Shown here: one piece after another, positions 25,673-33,707 of the stretch
Position numbering within the stretch: position 1 is the first letter of the stretch
How the letters are laid out: every line of letters begins with the position of its first letter
From: Corynebacterium halotolerans YIM 70093 = DSM 44683
GTDB lineage: Bacteria > Actinomycetota > Actinomycetes > Mycobacteriales > Mycobacteriaceae
Length of the DNA stretch: 64,000 nt
Reading direction: 5' to 3'
Assembly (NCBI RefSeq): GCF_000341345.1
Contig: NC_020302.1
Span: 2,336,075 to 2,400,074, forward strand
The notes under the pieces: generated by a model
What the model was told of the DNA's origin: nothing
Databases searched by the model: none
Seen by the model: the letters and a program-made list of their open reading frames with translations, nothing else
Position numbers and translations under genes: made by a program

Positions 25673-25688
25673 CAGACTGTCTTGTCTA
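25673..25688. promoter_or_regulatory. McbR-like operator upstream of tsuA
   Basis: CAGAC-TGTCTT-GTCTA differs by one base from the corynebacterial McbR consensus TAGAC-N6-GTCTA, known from the sulfur regulon of C. glutamicum. It lies 57 bp before the tsuA start. A further TAGAC half-site is at 25696-25700. McbR represses sulfur assimilation genes, which fits the thiosulfate transporter. Confidence 0.6.
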
Positions 25689-25914
25689 CCCCGTTTAGAC
25701 CAAGTGTTTCTCCCGGCCGTCTGCCCATGAGGTGGCGCACTCCAGGGGCGGCGACCGCGTGGTGTCACCTGCTGAAACGCCACTTCCGGGGCATCTCCCG
25801 TGGCCACCCCGGCTTAAGGTGGGGGAAGAAGCATCCGTTTCCGCGGTTCGCCGTGTCGCACTCCGCACGACGCGCGGAGTCGGGGCACCGCACAACTGAA
25901 AGGGAGAGCATCTG

Positions 25915-27705
25915 GTGTCCGATTCACGTCCGGAAGATGAGTCATCGCACGAGACGGCCCCGCGGGAGCCTGTCCCGCACACCGCCCCGCGCAACACCGA
26001 GCGCGCGAACGTCGAGACGGAGCCCCTGCCCGCCCGCCCGCGCGCCTGGCAGCTGTTGACCGCCTTCCATTCCACCGGCCCCCGCTGGCCGGGCTCGCTG
26101 CGGGCTGCACTCGCGCTGACGATCCCCGGCCTGATCGCGCTGACGTTCGGGCTGGAGAACGAGATGCTGCTCATCGCCGCCGGCGGTTTCACCGTCATCT
26201 ACGGCGAGGGCCACCCCTTCCGCGCCCGGTGGCGGATCATGCTCACCGCCGGTCTGCTGATCGCCGCCGGTGCCACCACCGGCGCTTTCGTGGGCACCTT
26301 CGTCTGGCAGAACATCGACGCCGGCGGCTCCCACTGGTGGCTGATGCTCGCCGCGGTCTACACCTCACTGATCGCCACGGGCGGCGGGTTCATCCAGAAC
26401 GCGTTACGACTGAATCCGCCGGGTTCCTTCTTCATCGTCATGGTCTCCGGCGGTTCCACCGTCGTCGCCCGACTGGGCCTGAACCCGGTCGAGGTGGGCG
26501 CCTGGGCCCTGGTCGGCGTCGCCTCGGGCGTCATCATCGGCATGGCCCCGGCGCTGCTCAACGCGCGCCGCCCCCAGGAGCAGGCCGTCGGCACCCTCGA
26601 GAAGGCCGTCGCCGACTTCGAGAACGCCCCGCAGCCCGCCGTGGCGAAGAATCACCAGGCCAAGACCGCCCTGGCCAATGCCTGGGCCTCGCTCGCGGAC
26701 GCCGGAGTGCTCCGCGACGGCCGCGTCATCGACCACCGGCAGGAGGATCTCGTCCGCCGCACCACGGCCGCCCATCACCGGTTGGTCAACGCCAGCGTAA
26801 TGCTGCCGAACGACGGCACCGTCGAGGAACTGACGGACACCCCGAACTACATCGACCTCTCGCGCACCTCCATCCCGCACGCGCGGCCGACGATCGCCTA
26901 CCGGCTCTACCGTTCGATGCACCCGTACAGCCACGCCTCCCTGACGGCGGGCAGGATCCTGGTGGCCACCCTGCTGGCCAGCACCGTCGGCATCGCCTTC
27001 GGCCTCGACCGCCCGGACTGGGCGATCGTGTCCGCGCTGCTGATCCTCCAGTGGGGCCCCGACCGGGTGCCGGGCACGATCCGTGGCCTGCACCGCCTGG
27101 TCGGCTCCGTGGCGGGCATCGGCCTGTTCGCGGTCTTCCACCTGCTGCAGGTGGAGGGCGTGACCCTGCTGCTGGCGCTGGCGGTCTGCCAGTTCTTCGC
27201 CGAGTTCTTCGTCGTCCGCAACTACGCCTTCGCCGTCATCTTCACCACGCCGCTGGCGCTGCTGATGGGCAACTCGATCGCGGATCCGCTCGGCGACGTG
27301 GTGGTCTCCCGTTCCCTGGAGGTGGCCCTGTCGATCATCTTCGGCATCCTGCTGCTGTGGGTCTGGTTCGCCAACTCGGAGCCGCGCCACCACGCCCGCC
27401 TGGTCCAGCGCAGCTTCGACGCGATGGGCTCCCTGCTCGGCGCGCTGATGGTGACCAGCCCCGCCGACGCCCTGACCGAGCGGCGCGACCTGCAGTACGA
27501 GCTGCTCAGCGAGCGCCGCGCCGCCCACTCCCTGGCCAACAACCACCCCGAGCTGGCGAAGAAGCGCTGGGAGACGCACCTGGCCGTGCAGATGGCCGGC
27601 TACGGGTTGCTGGACTCCGCCGCAGCCCACCCCGGCCGACCGATGACCCCGGAGGAGATCGTCGTCCTGGCGGGCCGGGTCCGCGCCGCCGCGGAATACC
27701 GCTAG
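25915..27705 (+). CDS. FUSC-family integral membrane protein (aromatic acid exporter-like)
   Basis: 596 residues. A 45-residue hydrophilic leader is followed by two repeats, each a bundle of about five to six helices (residues about 65-215 and 345-480) with a soluble segment after each. This is the layout of YccS/FUSC exporters. The line SALLILQWGPDRVPGTIRGLHR in the second half matches their conserved loop. Presumed efflux of organic acids. GTG start with AAGGGAG upstream. The TAG stop is part of the CTAG where an IS-derived cassette begins. Confidence 0.8.
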   Translation: MSDSRPEDESSHETAPREPVPHTAPRNTERANVETEPLPARPRAWQLLTAFHSTGPRWPGSLRAALALTIPGLIALTFGLENEMLLIAAGGFTVIYGEGHPFRARWRIMLTAGLLIAAGATTGAFVGTFVWQNIDAGGSHWWLMLAAVYTSLIATGGGFIQNALRLNPPGSFFIVMVSGGSTVVARLGLNPVEVGAWALVGVASGVIIGMAPALLNARRPQEQAVGTLEKAVADFENAPQPAVAKNHQAKTALANAWASLADAGVLRDGRVIDHRQEDLVRRTTAAHHRLVNASVMLPNDGTVEELTDTPNYIDLSRTSIPHARPTIAYRLYRSMHPYSHASLTAGRILVATLLASTVGIAFGLDRPDWAIVSALLILQWGPDRVPGTIRGLHRLVGSVAGIGLFAVFHLLQVEGVTLLLALAVCQFFAEFFVVRNYAFAVIFTTPLALLMGNSIADPLGDVVVSRSLEVALSIIFGILLLWVWFANSEPRHHARLVQRSFDAMGSLLGALMVTSPADALTERRDLQYELLSERRAAHSLANNHPELAKKRWETHLAVQMAGYGLLDSAAAHPGRPMTPEEIVVLAGRVRAAAEYR

Positions 27706-27915
27706 GGCGTGTTTAGCAATCTCCTCAGCCACATCACGACCGCGACGGTCACCAGGCCAGCCCGGTAGACAACCACGAGTTTGTCGAACCGGGCGGCCAG
27801 CCCGCGCCACTGCTTGAGGTTGTCGAAGAACCGTCCCACCACGTTGCGCCCCTTGCAGGACTCCGCATTGAAAGACGGTGGCCTCCCGCCCTTCGAGCCC
27901 TTGCGTTTCCGGGCG
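27703..27915 (-). pseudogene. IS5-family transposase, C-terminal remnant
   Basis: On the minus strand about 70 codons encode the end of an IS5-type transposase: KGSKGGRPPSFNAE, KGRNVVGRFFDNLKQWRGLA, RFDKLVVVYRAGLVTVAVVM and a stop that uses the target CTAG. It holds the end of the DDE domain, including a NVVGRFF block where the catalytic Glu (usually NVVERxF) is replaced by Gly. The N-terminal two thirds are gone, replaced by the lipoprotein region. Confidence 0.8.
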
Positions 27916-28459
27916 GCGTTTCGACATTCAGCACTGCTATTCGAGATATGGTTGCGTTGTGAAGAAAATTCTCGTCATCTGTGCGACGGCTTTGGTGTTG
28001 GCGGGCTGTTCGAGCCCCGAGGGTGAGCAGACGGTTACTGAGGTGCCAGCGGAGACCGTTGCTGAGGCGCCGGCAGAGACGGTCACTTTGCCAGAAGGCT
28101 ACCCGCAGATTGTCCCGATCTCGGAGCTTCCCGAAAACATGCAGTGGGCATTTGAGGGAACAGGCACTGGAGAGGCTGTAGCGGTTGCGCCTGGCGTATG
28201 GGCAGAACTTGCCCCGGGAGCGACAGCGGAAGATGCCGTTAATGCGGGGGTATTTAACGGTCACTGTTCTTCTAAGGAAGCGTTCGAGCGAGAATATCTG
28301 AACGGGGAGTCGACCGCTGGAACTTGCTGGTAGCCTTATTTTTCCTTCGAGCTTCGCCTGGTATGGCATTGGTTTGAGGGCGTGTCTCATAAAACTATGA
28401 AGCGCGGCATGGGATCGAGGATCCCATGCCGCGCTTCCCCCCTAATTGTCAGACACGCC
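27706..28459. mobile_element. IS5-derived cassette with matching ends and CTAG target duplication
   Basis: The left end GGCGTGTTTAGCAAT (27706-27720) and the inverted right end GGCGTGTCTGACAAT (28459 backwards) agree at 12 of 15 positions. Both ends are flanked by CTAG (27702-27705 and 28460-28463), the kind of target used by IS5 relatives. Inside are a transposase stub, a small lipoprotein gene of clearly lower G+C, and a short inverted-repeat unit. It can no longer transpose by itself but has the form of a mobile insertion cassette carrying a passenger gene. Confidence 0.75.
27959..28333 (+). CDS. Small secreted lipoprotein (passenger gene)
   Basis: 124 residues from GTG: KK, a hydrophobic stretch and the lipobox LAGC give a clear lipoprotein leader. 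The mature part begins with a Thr/Glu/Ala repeat (TEVPAETVAEAPAETVTLPE) as extended linker, then a small domain with two cysteines near the end (GHCSSKE and AGTC). No family recognised. Its lower G+C sets it apart from flanking genes. A TATGGT -10 hexamer six bases before the GTG suggests leaderless expression. It lies wholly inside the IS-derived cassette. Confidence 0.75.
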   Translation: MKKILVICATALVLAGCSSPEGEQTVTEVPAETVAEAPAETVTLPEGYPQIVPISELPENMQWAFEGTGTGEAVAVAPGVWAELAPGATAEDAVNAGVFNGHCSSKEAFEREYLNGESTAGTCW

Positions 28460-28461
28460 CT
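28377..28461. repeat. 85-bp MITE-like unit with central hairpin
   Basis: Perfect 11-bp terminal inverted repeats AGGGCGTGTCT (28377-28387) and AGACACGCCCT (28451-28461). In the middle is a perfect 17-bp stem (28400-28416 and 28420-28436) with a GAG loop. Its outer end coincides with the right end of the larger IS-derived cassette. It may be an independent miniature element or the shared IS end, and the hairpin could terminate transcription from both sides. Confidence 0.65.
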
Positions 28462-29035
28462 AGCCGGCCTCGGGCCGGAACAACAGTTCCTGGACCCGGG
28501 GCTGCGGCACCGGCCGCATCCCCCAGGCGTCCAGGCCGACATCCACCTGCCCGGGGCAGCTCACCGGCGACGTCGAATGCAGGTGCCCGTGGACGAGCCA
28601 GTCGACGTCGAGCCGCACGTCGTCGTGGCGCGACTCCGTCCTTTCGTGGTCCTGCCCCGGACGCGGGAAGTGGCTGAGGTAGACGGCACGTCCCTCCCAG
28701 CGCAGCTTCTGATACGGCTGCACCGAGGCGAAGACCTCCAGGAACTTCGGCTGCATGCGGAAGGCCGACTTGTGCAGCGGGTGGCACGAGTCGTGGTTGC
28801 CCGGGACCAGATGAATCTCCAGGTGCGCGGCGTGCTCGGCGATCAACCGCAGCGCCCGCTGTTCGTCCTCCGGGGCACCGCGTGAGAGGTCGCCGAGCAC
28901 CCACAGGCGGTCGCCGGCCGGCAGCGCGGCGAGATTGGCGAGCACCAGTTCATCATGGTCGTCGACCTCCATCCCGCGCGTACGGGCCACGAAGCGGTGG
29001 CCCAGGTGCAGGTCCGAGGTGAACCAGACCGTCAC
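28460..29035 (-). CDS. Metallophosphoesterase
   Basis: 191 residues, calcineurin-like fold. Metal ligands are visible in order: SDLHLGH at residues 6-12, LGDLS near 47, PGNHD near 78, SHFPRPG near 120 and HGHLH near 148. Small proteins of this type hydrolyse phosphodiesters or nucleotides. The start is four bases inside the upstream DsbA-like gene. The TAG stop lies in the CTAG at the right edge of the IS-derived cassette. Confidence 0.88.
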   Translation of the reverse strand: MTVWFTSDLHLGHRFVARTRGMEVDDHDELVLANLAALPAGDRLWVLGDLSRGAPEDEQRALRLIAEHAAHLEIHLVPGNHDSCHPLHKSAFRMQPKFLEVFASVQPYQKLRWEGRAVYLSHFPRPGQDHERTESRHDDVRLDVDWLVHGHLHSTSPVSCPGQVDVGLDAWGMRPVPQPRVQELLFRPEAG

Positions 29036-29721
29036 TGGTCGTCCCGGACGCTCTGCCCGGCCTGGTCCGCTTGGTCCGCCTGGTCCGCTTGGTCCAGGGC
29101 CTGGGTGAAGACCTCCACCGGCTGCGCGCCGGAGACGGCGAGTCTGCCGTCGAAGACGAAGAAGGGCACGCCCTGCACCCCGATCTGCCGGGCGAGGGCG
29201 ATCTCCTCGGCGACGGCGTCGGCGTACTCGTCGGAGGCGAGCACCCGGTCAACCTCCGCGCGCTCCAGGCCGACCTGCTCGGCGAAGACGCGCAGCTGGT
29301 CGTGGTCGGCGACGTTCTTCCCCTGGGTGAAGTAGCCGGACTTCACGGTGTCGTCCCATGCCGTGCCCAGGCCGCGCCCGCGGGCCAGGTGGCCGAGGCG
29401 GTGGGCGTCCCTGGTGTTGGCGTTGACCGCCTCGCGCCAGTTGAACTCCAGGCCGACGGCCGCGGCGCGCTGGGCCAGGGAGGCGTTCATCGCCTCGACC
29501 TGCCCGACCGGCATGCCCTTGGACTGCGACAGGTACTCGACCATCGTGCCCTCCGGTTCAGTCGGGGCATCCGGGTCGAGCTGGAAGCTGCGCCAGACGA
29601 TCTCGACGCCCTCCCGGGCCGGGTGATTCTCCAGCGCCAGGGAGAGATGGCGCTCGCCGACGGTGCAGAACGGACAGACGTAATCGGACCAGATATCGAT
29701 TCTCACAGTAATATTCAACAC
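29032..29721 (-). CDS. DsbA-family (FrnE-like) oxidoreductase
   Basis: 229 residues. The thioredoxin-fold active site CPFC is at residues 16-19 (WSDYVCPFC), and the cis-Pro loop is in GVQGVPFFVFDG. FrnE-type proteins are cytosolic, polyketide-linked or stress-linked dithiol oxidoreductases. The C-terminus carries a short repeat, ADQADQADQAGQ. Start is GTG at 29721; a second GTG five codons later is possible. Divergent from the BCCT gene. Confidence 0.85.
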   Translation of the reverse strand: MLNITVRIDIWSDYVCPFCTVGERHLSLALENHPAREGVEIVWRSFQLDPDAPTEPEGTMVEYLSQSKGMPVGQVEAMNASLAQRAAAVGLEFNWREAVNANTRDAHRLGHLARGRGLGTAWDDTVKSGYFTQGKNVADHDQLRVFAEQVGLERAEVDRVLASDEYADAVAEEIALARQIGVQGVPFFVFDGRLAVSGAQPVEVFTQALDQADQADQADQAGQSVRDDQ

Positions 29722-29871
29722 CCCCGCTCAGCACTTTGTTCCCGCCCGGATCCCGGGTCACTGGATTTGCCGGAGCGGGGGAACGGCTGAATAATGTCCG
29801 ACAACTTCCGATTCTTGAGAATTCACCTCCAAATCTGGCCGTGGGAACGGGCAGTGAAGGGAAACACCCCC

Positions 29872-31902
29872 GTGTCCGATCAGTCCGACAGTAGTACTGA
29901 CCATCCCCCCAATCCCTCGAACGAGACCCTCGCCGGCGGCCTCTCCCGCCGGCTGTTCGGCCCCACGCGCGGCGCGTCCGTGGGCATCTACCCGCACGAC
30001 ATCCACCCCGGCCTGGTCCCCGGCATCAGCGTGGACGAGCAGCGCAACCGCTTCGGCCTGGACCGCGGTCTCTTCTTCGTCACCGCCGCGCTCATCGTGG
30101 CCTTCATCATCTGGGGCGTGACCAACCCGGAGTCCGTCTCCGAGGTCTCCTCCACCGCCTTCGACTGGGGCATGAAAAACACCGGCTGGCTGCTCAACCT
30201 GGTGATGATCCTCGGCCTGGGCGTCATGATCTACCTGGCGTTCTCCCGCAAGGGCCGGATTACGCTGGGTCGGGACGACGAGGAGCCGGAGTTCTCCCGC
30301 TTCTCCTGGATCGCCATGATGTTCGGCGCCGGTATCGGCGTGGGCATCTTCTTCTTCGGTCCCTCCGAGCCACTGTCGTACTTCCTCTCCCCGCCCCCGC
30401 ACACCGTCGAGGCGGGCACCCCGGAGGCCCTCCACCAGGCCGTGGCCCAGTCCCACTTCCACTGGGGTCTGTCCGCCTGGGGTCTGTACGCCCTCGTCGG
30501 CGGCGCACTGGCCTACTCCACCTACCGACGCGGCCGGGTCTCCCTGCTCAGCTCCGTGTTCCGCCCGCTGTTCGGCGCCAAGCAGACCGACGGCCTGGCG
30601 GGGCGCATCATCGACATGCTGGCGATCATCGCCACGCTGTTCGGCACCGCCGCCACCCTCGGCCTGTCCGCCGTGCAGATCAGCCAGGGCATGGAGATCA
30701 TCTCCGGGGCCGGACCCCTGGCCAACAACACCATCCTGGTGATCATTGCCGTGCTGGGGGTGGCGTTCATCATCAGCGCCGTCTCGGGCGTGGCCCGTGG
30801 CATCCGCTACCTGTCCAACATCAACATCACGCTCACCCTGGCCCTGGTGGCCTTCGTGTTCGTCTTCGGCCCCAGCCTCTTCCTGCTCAACCTCATCCCC
30901 TCGGGTGTGGCCACCTACCTCGACGAGATGCTGCCGATGATGGGCAAGTCCCTGTCCTGGGGCGAGGAGACCCTGGAGTTCCAGGGCTGGTGGACGGCCT
31001 TCTACTGGGCCTGGTGGATCGCCTGGACCCCGTTCGTGGGCATGTTCATCGCGCGTATCTCCCGCGGTCGCACCCTGCGTGAGTTCGCGCTGGTGACCAT
31101 GGCGGTGCCCACCTTCATTCTCATCCTGGCGTTCACCATCTTCGGCGGCGCAGCCATCAGCTTCCACCGCGAGGGCGTCGACGCCTTCGACGGCACCGCC
31201 AGCAATGAACAGGTGCTGTTCGCCCTGTTCGACCAGCTGCCGCTCAGTGCGGTCACCCCGTTCATCCTCATCCTGGTGCTGGCGATCTTCTTCGTCACCT
31301 CCGCCGATTCCGCCTCGGTGGTCATGGGCACCATGTCGTCGAAGGGCGACCCGGCCCCGAGCAAGCTCGTCGTGGTGTTCTGGGGCCTGTGCATGATGGG
31401 CATCGCCGTCGTCATGCTGCTCGCCGGTGGGGAGACCGCACTCAGTGGCCTGCAGAACCTCACCATCCTCATCGCGCTGCCGTTCTCGGCGGTGCTGATC
31501 CTCATGATCGTGGCCTTCCTCCGGGACCTGGCCACGGATCCGGTGGCCATCCGCCGCACCTACGCCCGCACGGCCGTCGAGAACGCCGTCGTCCGCGGCC
31601 TCGAGGAGCACGGCGACGACTTCGAGCTCAGCGTCTCCCCCGCCCCGGAGGGCCGCGGCGCCGGAGCGGACTTCGACTCGACCTCCGACCGCGTCACGCG
31701 GTGGTACCAGCGCACCGACGAGGAGGGCAACGAGGTCGACTACGACTACAGCACCGGCGAGTGGGCCGACGGATGGACCTCTCAGGACGATGACGACAAG
31801 GACCCCGACACCGCCACGCTCCCCGGCAGCGAGGGCGGCGGTGACACTGGTGACGCCGACGAAGACGGTGACGGCACGACGCGGACGTCATCACGCGGGT
31901 AG
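29872..31902 (+). CDS. BCCT-family compatible-solute transporter
   Basis: 676 residues from GTG at 29872, chosen for the AAGGGA about ten bases upstream; an ATG at 29794 is in frame. About twelve helices. The tryptophan-rich segment YWAWWIAWTPFVGMFIARIS near residue 405 is the BCCT signature for trimethylammonium or ectoine binding, and FFGPSEPLSYF lies in an earlier helix. A hydrophilic tail of about 110 residues follows, rich in Asp/Glu. Close to LcoP/EctP of C. glutamicum in type. It imports osmoprotectants with sodium. The tail could sense osmotic stress, as BetP's does, though with opposite charge. Confidence 0.88.
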   Translation: MSDQSDSSTDHPPNPSNETLAGGLSRRLFGPTRGASVGIYPHDIHPGLVPGISVDEQRNRFGLDRGLFFVTAALIVAFIIWGVTNPESVSEVSSTAFDWGMKNTGWLLNLVMILGLGVMIYLAFSRKGRITLGRDDEEPEFSRFSWIAMMFGAGIGVGIFFFGPSEPLSYFLSPPPHTVEAGTPEALHQAVAQSHFHWGLSAWGLYALVGGALAYSTYRRGRVSLLSSVFRPLFGAKQTDGLAGRIIDMLAIIATLFGTAATLGLSAVQISQGMEIISGAGPLANNTILVIIAVLGVAFIISAVSGVARGIRYLSNINITLTLALVAFVFVFGPSLFLLNLIPSGVATYLDEMLPMMGKSLSWGEETLEFQGWWTAFYWAWWIAWTPFVGMFIARISRGRTLREFALVTMAVPTFILILAFTIFGGAAISFHREGVDAFDGTASNEQVLFALFDQLPLSAVTPFILILVLAIFFVTSADSASVVMGTMSSKGDPAPSKLVVVFWGLCMMGIAVVMLLAGGETALSGLQNLTILIALPFSAVLILMIVAFLRDLATDPVAIRRTYARTAVENAVVRGLEEHGDDFELSVSPAPEGRGAGADFDSTSDRVTRWYQRTDEEGNEVDYDYSTGEWADGWTSQDDDDKDPDTATLPGSEGGGDTGDADEDGDGTTRTSSRG

Positions 31903-31954
31903 GAGCCGGGTGGACCTCGCGCCGTTCGCCCCACGCACGGAACCGGTGACATGA

Positions 31955-31993
31955 CCGAAGCCCGGGACACGACATTCGTGTCCCGGGCTTCGG
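31955..31993 (+). terminator. Terminator after the BCCT gene
   Basis: Perfect 18-bp stem (31955-31972 with 31976-31993) and a CAT loop, 52 bp after the stop. The rest of the gap to 32185 holds the next promoter region, which is A+T richer near 32100-32140. Confidence 0.65.
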
Positions 31994-32185
31994 CCGTCCT
32001 CGGGTGGGCGCCAACTCATAACGGTTTGGCCGTTTCCGTGATCCGTCTGTTACCTGGAGAGATAACCCTCCATCCTGTCATCGCATCCTTTACGTGGGAC
32101 CTACTTCACAGTAAAGTGTGATCCACATTACGAATCTTCGCCGCGAGGAGCACCACTCAACCATCATCCCGGAAGGGAGACAACC

Positions 32186-33121
32186 ATGGACCTCCAACTG
32201 CGTGCCCGCACCGATCAGTTCACCGCCGAGCTCGTCCGCGCCATGCCCCAGCTCACCGTCCCGCAGGCGGTGTCCGCCGCCATGCAACTCGTCGACGCCG
32301 TCGAGATCTCCCGCTACGAGGACTTCGGGGCCGTGATCGGCATGGTCAGTCAGCTCCAGCTACGCCCGGCCTCCGAATGGGAGTTCTTCGGCTACGAGCC
32401 GAAACCCGACGCCGCCGTCGTCCGGCTCGAGATGCCCCAGGAGGGGCGGGAGGGGCGCGACCGCATCCAGTTCGAGGACCACTATCTGGCCTCCGACATG
32501 AAGCGCATCCACCACTCCCAGGTGCATCTGCCCGCCTACCGCGACGCGGTGGGCGGTTGGCGTAAGCGCCTGGGATATGTCACGGAACCGTCCATGGCCT
32601 ACCTCGAATTCGGGGCCGGCCGCCCGCTGCGGCGCATCGAGATGCTGGGCAACCTGTGGAAGATCGGAGCGGTGGCCACCTGGGAGCACGACTGGGAGGG
32701 AGCGACCTCCTGGTGCTACATCGACAACCGTCCCGAGACGGGCGCCGCGCCCTACCTGATGATGAGTGAACTCGACGCCTGGTACCGCCTGCGGATCCAC
32801 CACGAGGTCGGCCGCGACGGTTTCGTCGAGATCGCCCGCTGCCTCGGCGAGATCTTCTGCGGCTACGTCGACCAGCTCTGGGATCGCCCGGTACCGGCGG
32901 GCTCGCTGCGCGGCCCGGAATCCGAGGCCGCGGCCTACATCGCCCTCGAGCGACTCTGGGTGCCCATGCGCTCGAAGCGCACCGAGTGGTTCCACAAGTA
33001 CGTCTCCGGCGAGCCGATGCCCGAGGAGTTCCGCTGGAACGTGGTCTTCGAGGCCGCCGCCCAGATCGAGGACCTGCTCCGCGGCGACACCGCCCCGGTG
33101 ACGGTGACGGCAACGGCGTAG
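32186..33121 (+). CDS. ArdC-like protein with a degenerate metallopeptidase domain (paralogue 1)
   Basis: 311 residues, GGAAGGGAG before the ATG. It shares MLGNLWKIGAVA, TEWF, PEEFRW and EDLLRGDT with the gene at 34560. The N-terminal SRYEDFGAV and SEWEFFGYEPKPDAAVV segments resemble the ArdC N-terminal domain (usually an SRY..N block and W..LG..V.KGE.). The segment FVEIARCLGEIFCGY then ESEAAAYIALERL mirrors the zinc-protease core, but RCLGE stands where HELAH is expected. A pseudo-peptidase is inferred; the family assignment needs a profile search. Confidence 0.6.
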   Translation: MDLQLRARTDQFTAELVRAMPQLTVPQAVSAAMQLVDAVEISRYEDFGAVIGMVSQLQLRPASEWEFFGYEPKPDAAVVRLEMPQEGREGRDRIQFEDHYLASDMKRIHHSQVHLPAYRDAVGGWRKRLGYVTEPSMAYLEFGAGRPLRRIEMLGNLWKIGAVATWEHDWEGATSWCYIDNRPETGAAPYLMMSELDAWYRLRIHHEVGRDGFVEIARCLGEIFCGYVDQLWDRPVPAGSLRGPESEAAAYIALERLWVPMRSKRTEWFHKYVSGEPMPEEFRWNVVFEAAAQIEDLLRGDTAPVTVTATA

Positions 33122-33196
33122 GCCGCGGCGGGGCCGGCGGGCCGCAGCCGGCGGTCCGACTTCCGGCTCCCGCCCGGACCGGGCAGGCATGTCTTC

Positions 33197-33571
33197 ATGA
33201 CTACGAGGACGGTGTTGGTGGCCGTGGGAGCCGCGGCGGGCGCTCTCCTGCTGTGCGGGTGCGATTCCCCGCCGGGCGAAGACGCGCCTGACCCGGAGGG
33301 CACCTGGGGTAGCCGGGAGCCCGGCCACCCCGAGCTCACCCTGGAGGCCGACGGCCGCGCCCACGGCACCGACGGGTGCAACCAGTTCACCGGCTCCTGG
33401 TATCTCGCGGACACCGAGATCACCTTCGTCGACATGACGAGCACGCTCATGGCCTGCGAAAACGTGGACGACTGGTTCGCCGACGCCGCGACCGCGACCA
33501 TCGACGACGACACGATGCACTGCTTCGACGCGGCAGGCCGCGAGATCGGCACGCTCCCACGACAGGGGTGA
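33197..33571 (+). CDS. META-domain lipoprotein
   Basis: 124 residues. The leader ends in the lipobox LCGC. The body is a META/HslJ-like domain: GTDGCNQFTGSW and then MTSTLMACE are the family signatures. Such lipoproteins are surface proteins linked to stress or antibiotic tolerance, mechanism unknown. It sits between the two ArdC-like paralogues on the same strand, 75 bp after the first. Confidence 0.85.
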   Translation: MTTRTVLVAVGAAAGALLLCGCDSPPGEDAPDPEGTWGSREPGHPELTLEADGRAHGTDGCNQFTGSWYLADTEITFVDMTSTLMACENVDDWFADAATATIDDDTMHCFDAAGREIGTLPRQG

Positions 33572-33707
33572 GTACCGCCACCCCGCACACCCCCTCTCGG
33601 CATAATCCACCCCGCCGCGGCCACGACGGGCGATACTTACAGGGGCGCCGTGAGCAGCGGATCAATTCCCGGATCCGGGCCCGGCGGGAGTGTTAAGGAG
33701 CGTTGGG

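Noticed and set aside
28400-28436. CRISPR-like or tRNA-like structure
   Set aside because: It is a single perfect hairpin within terminal inverted repeats, not a repeat array, and it has no cloverleaf.
29758-31611. Long minus-strand open frame opposite the BCCT gene
   Set aside because: The predicted protein is a run of Gly, Glu, His and Asp without any domain. The plus-strand BCCT gene explains the coding signal.
32118-32145. GTGTGATCCACATTAC as a GlxR/CRP site
   Set aside because: Only the left half fits TGTGA-N6-TCACA; the right half has TTACG. Too weak to list.
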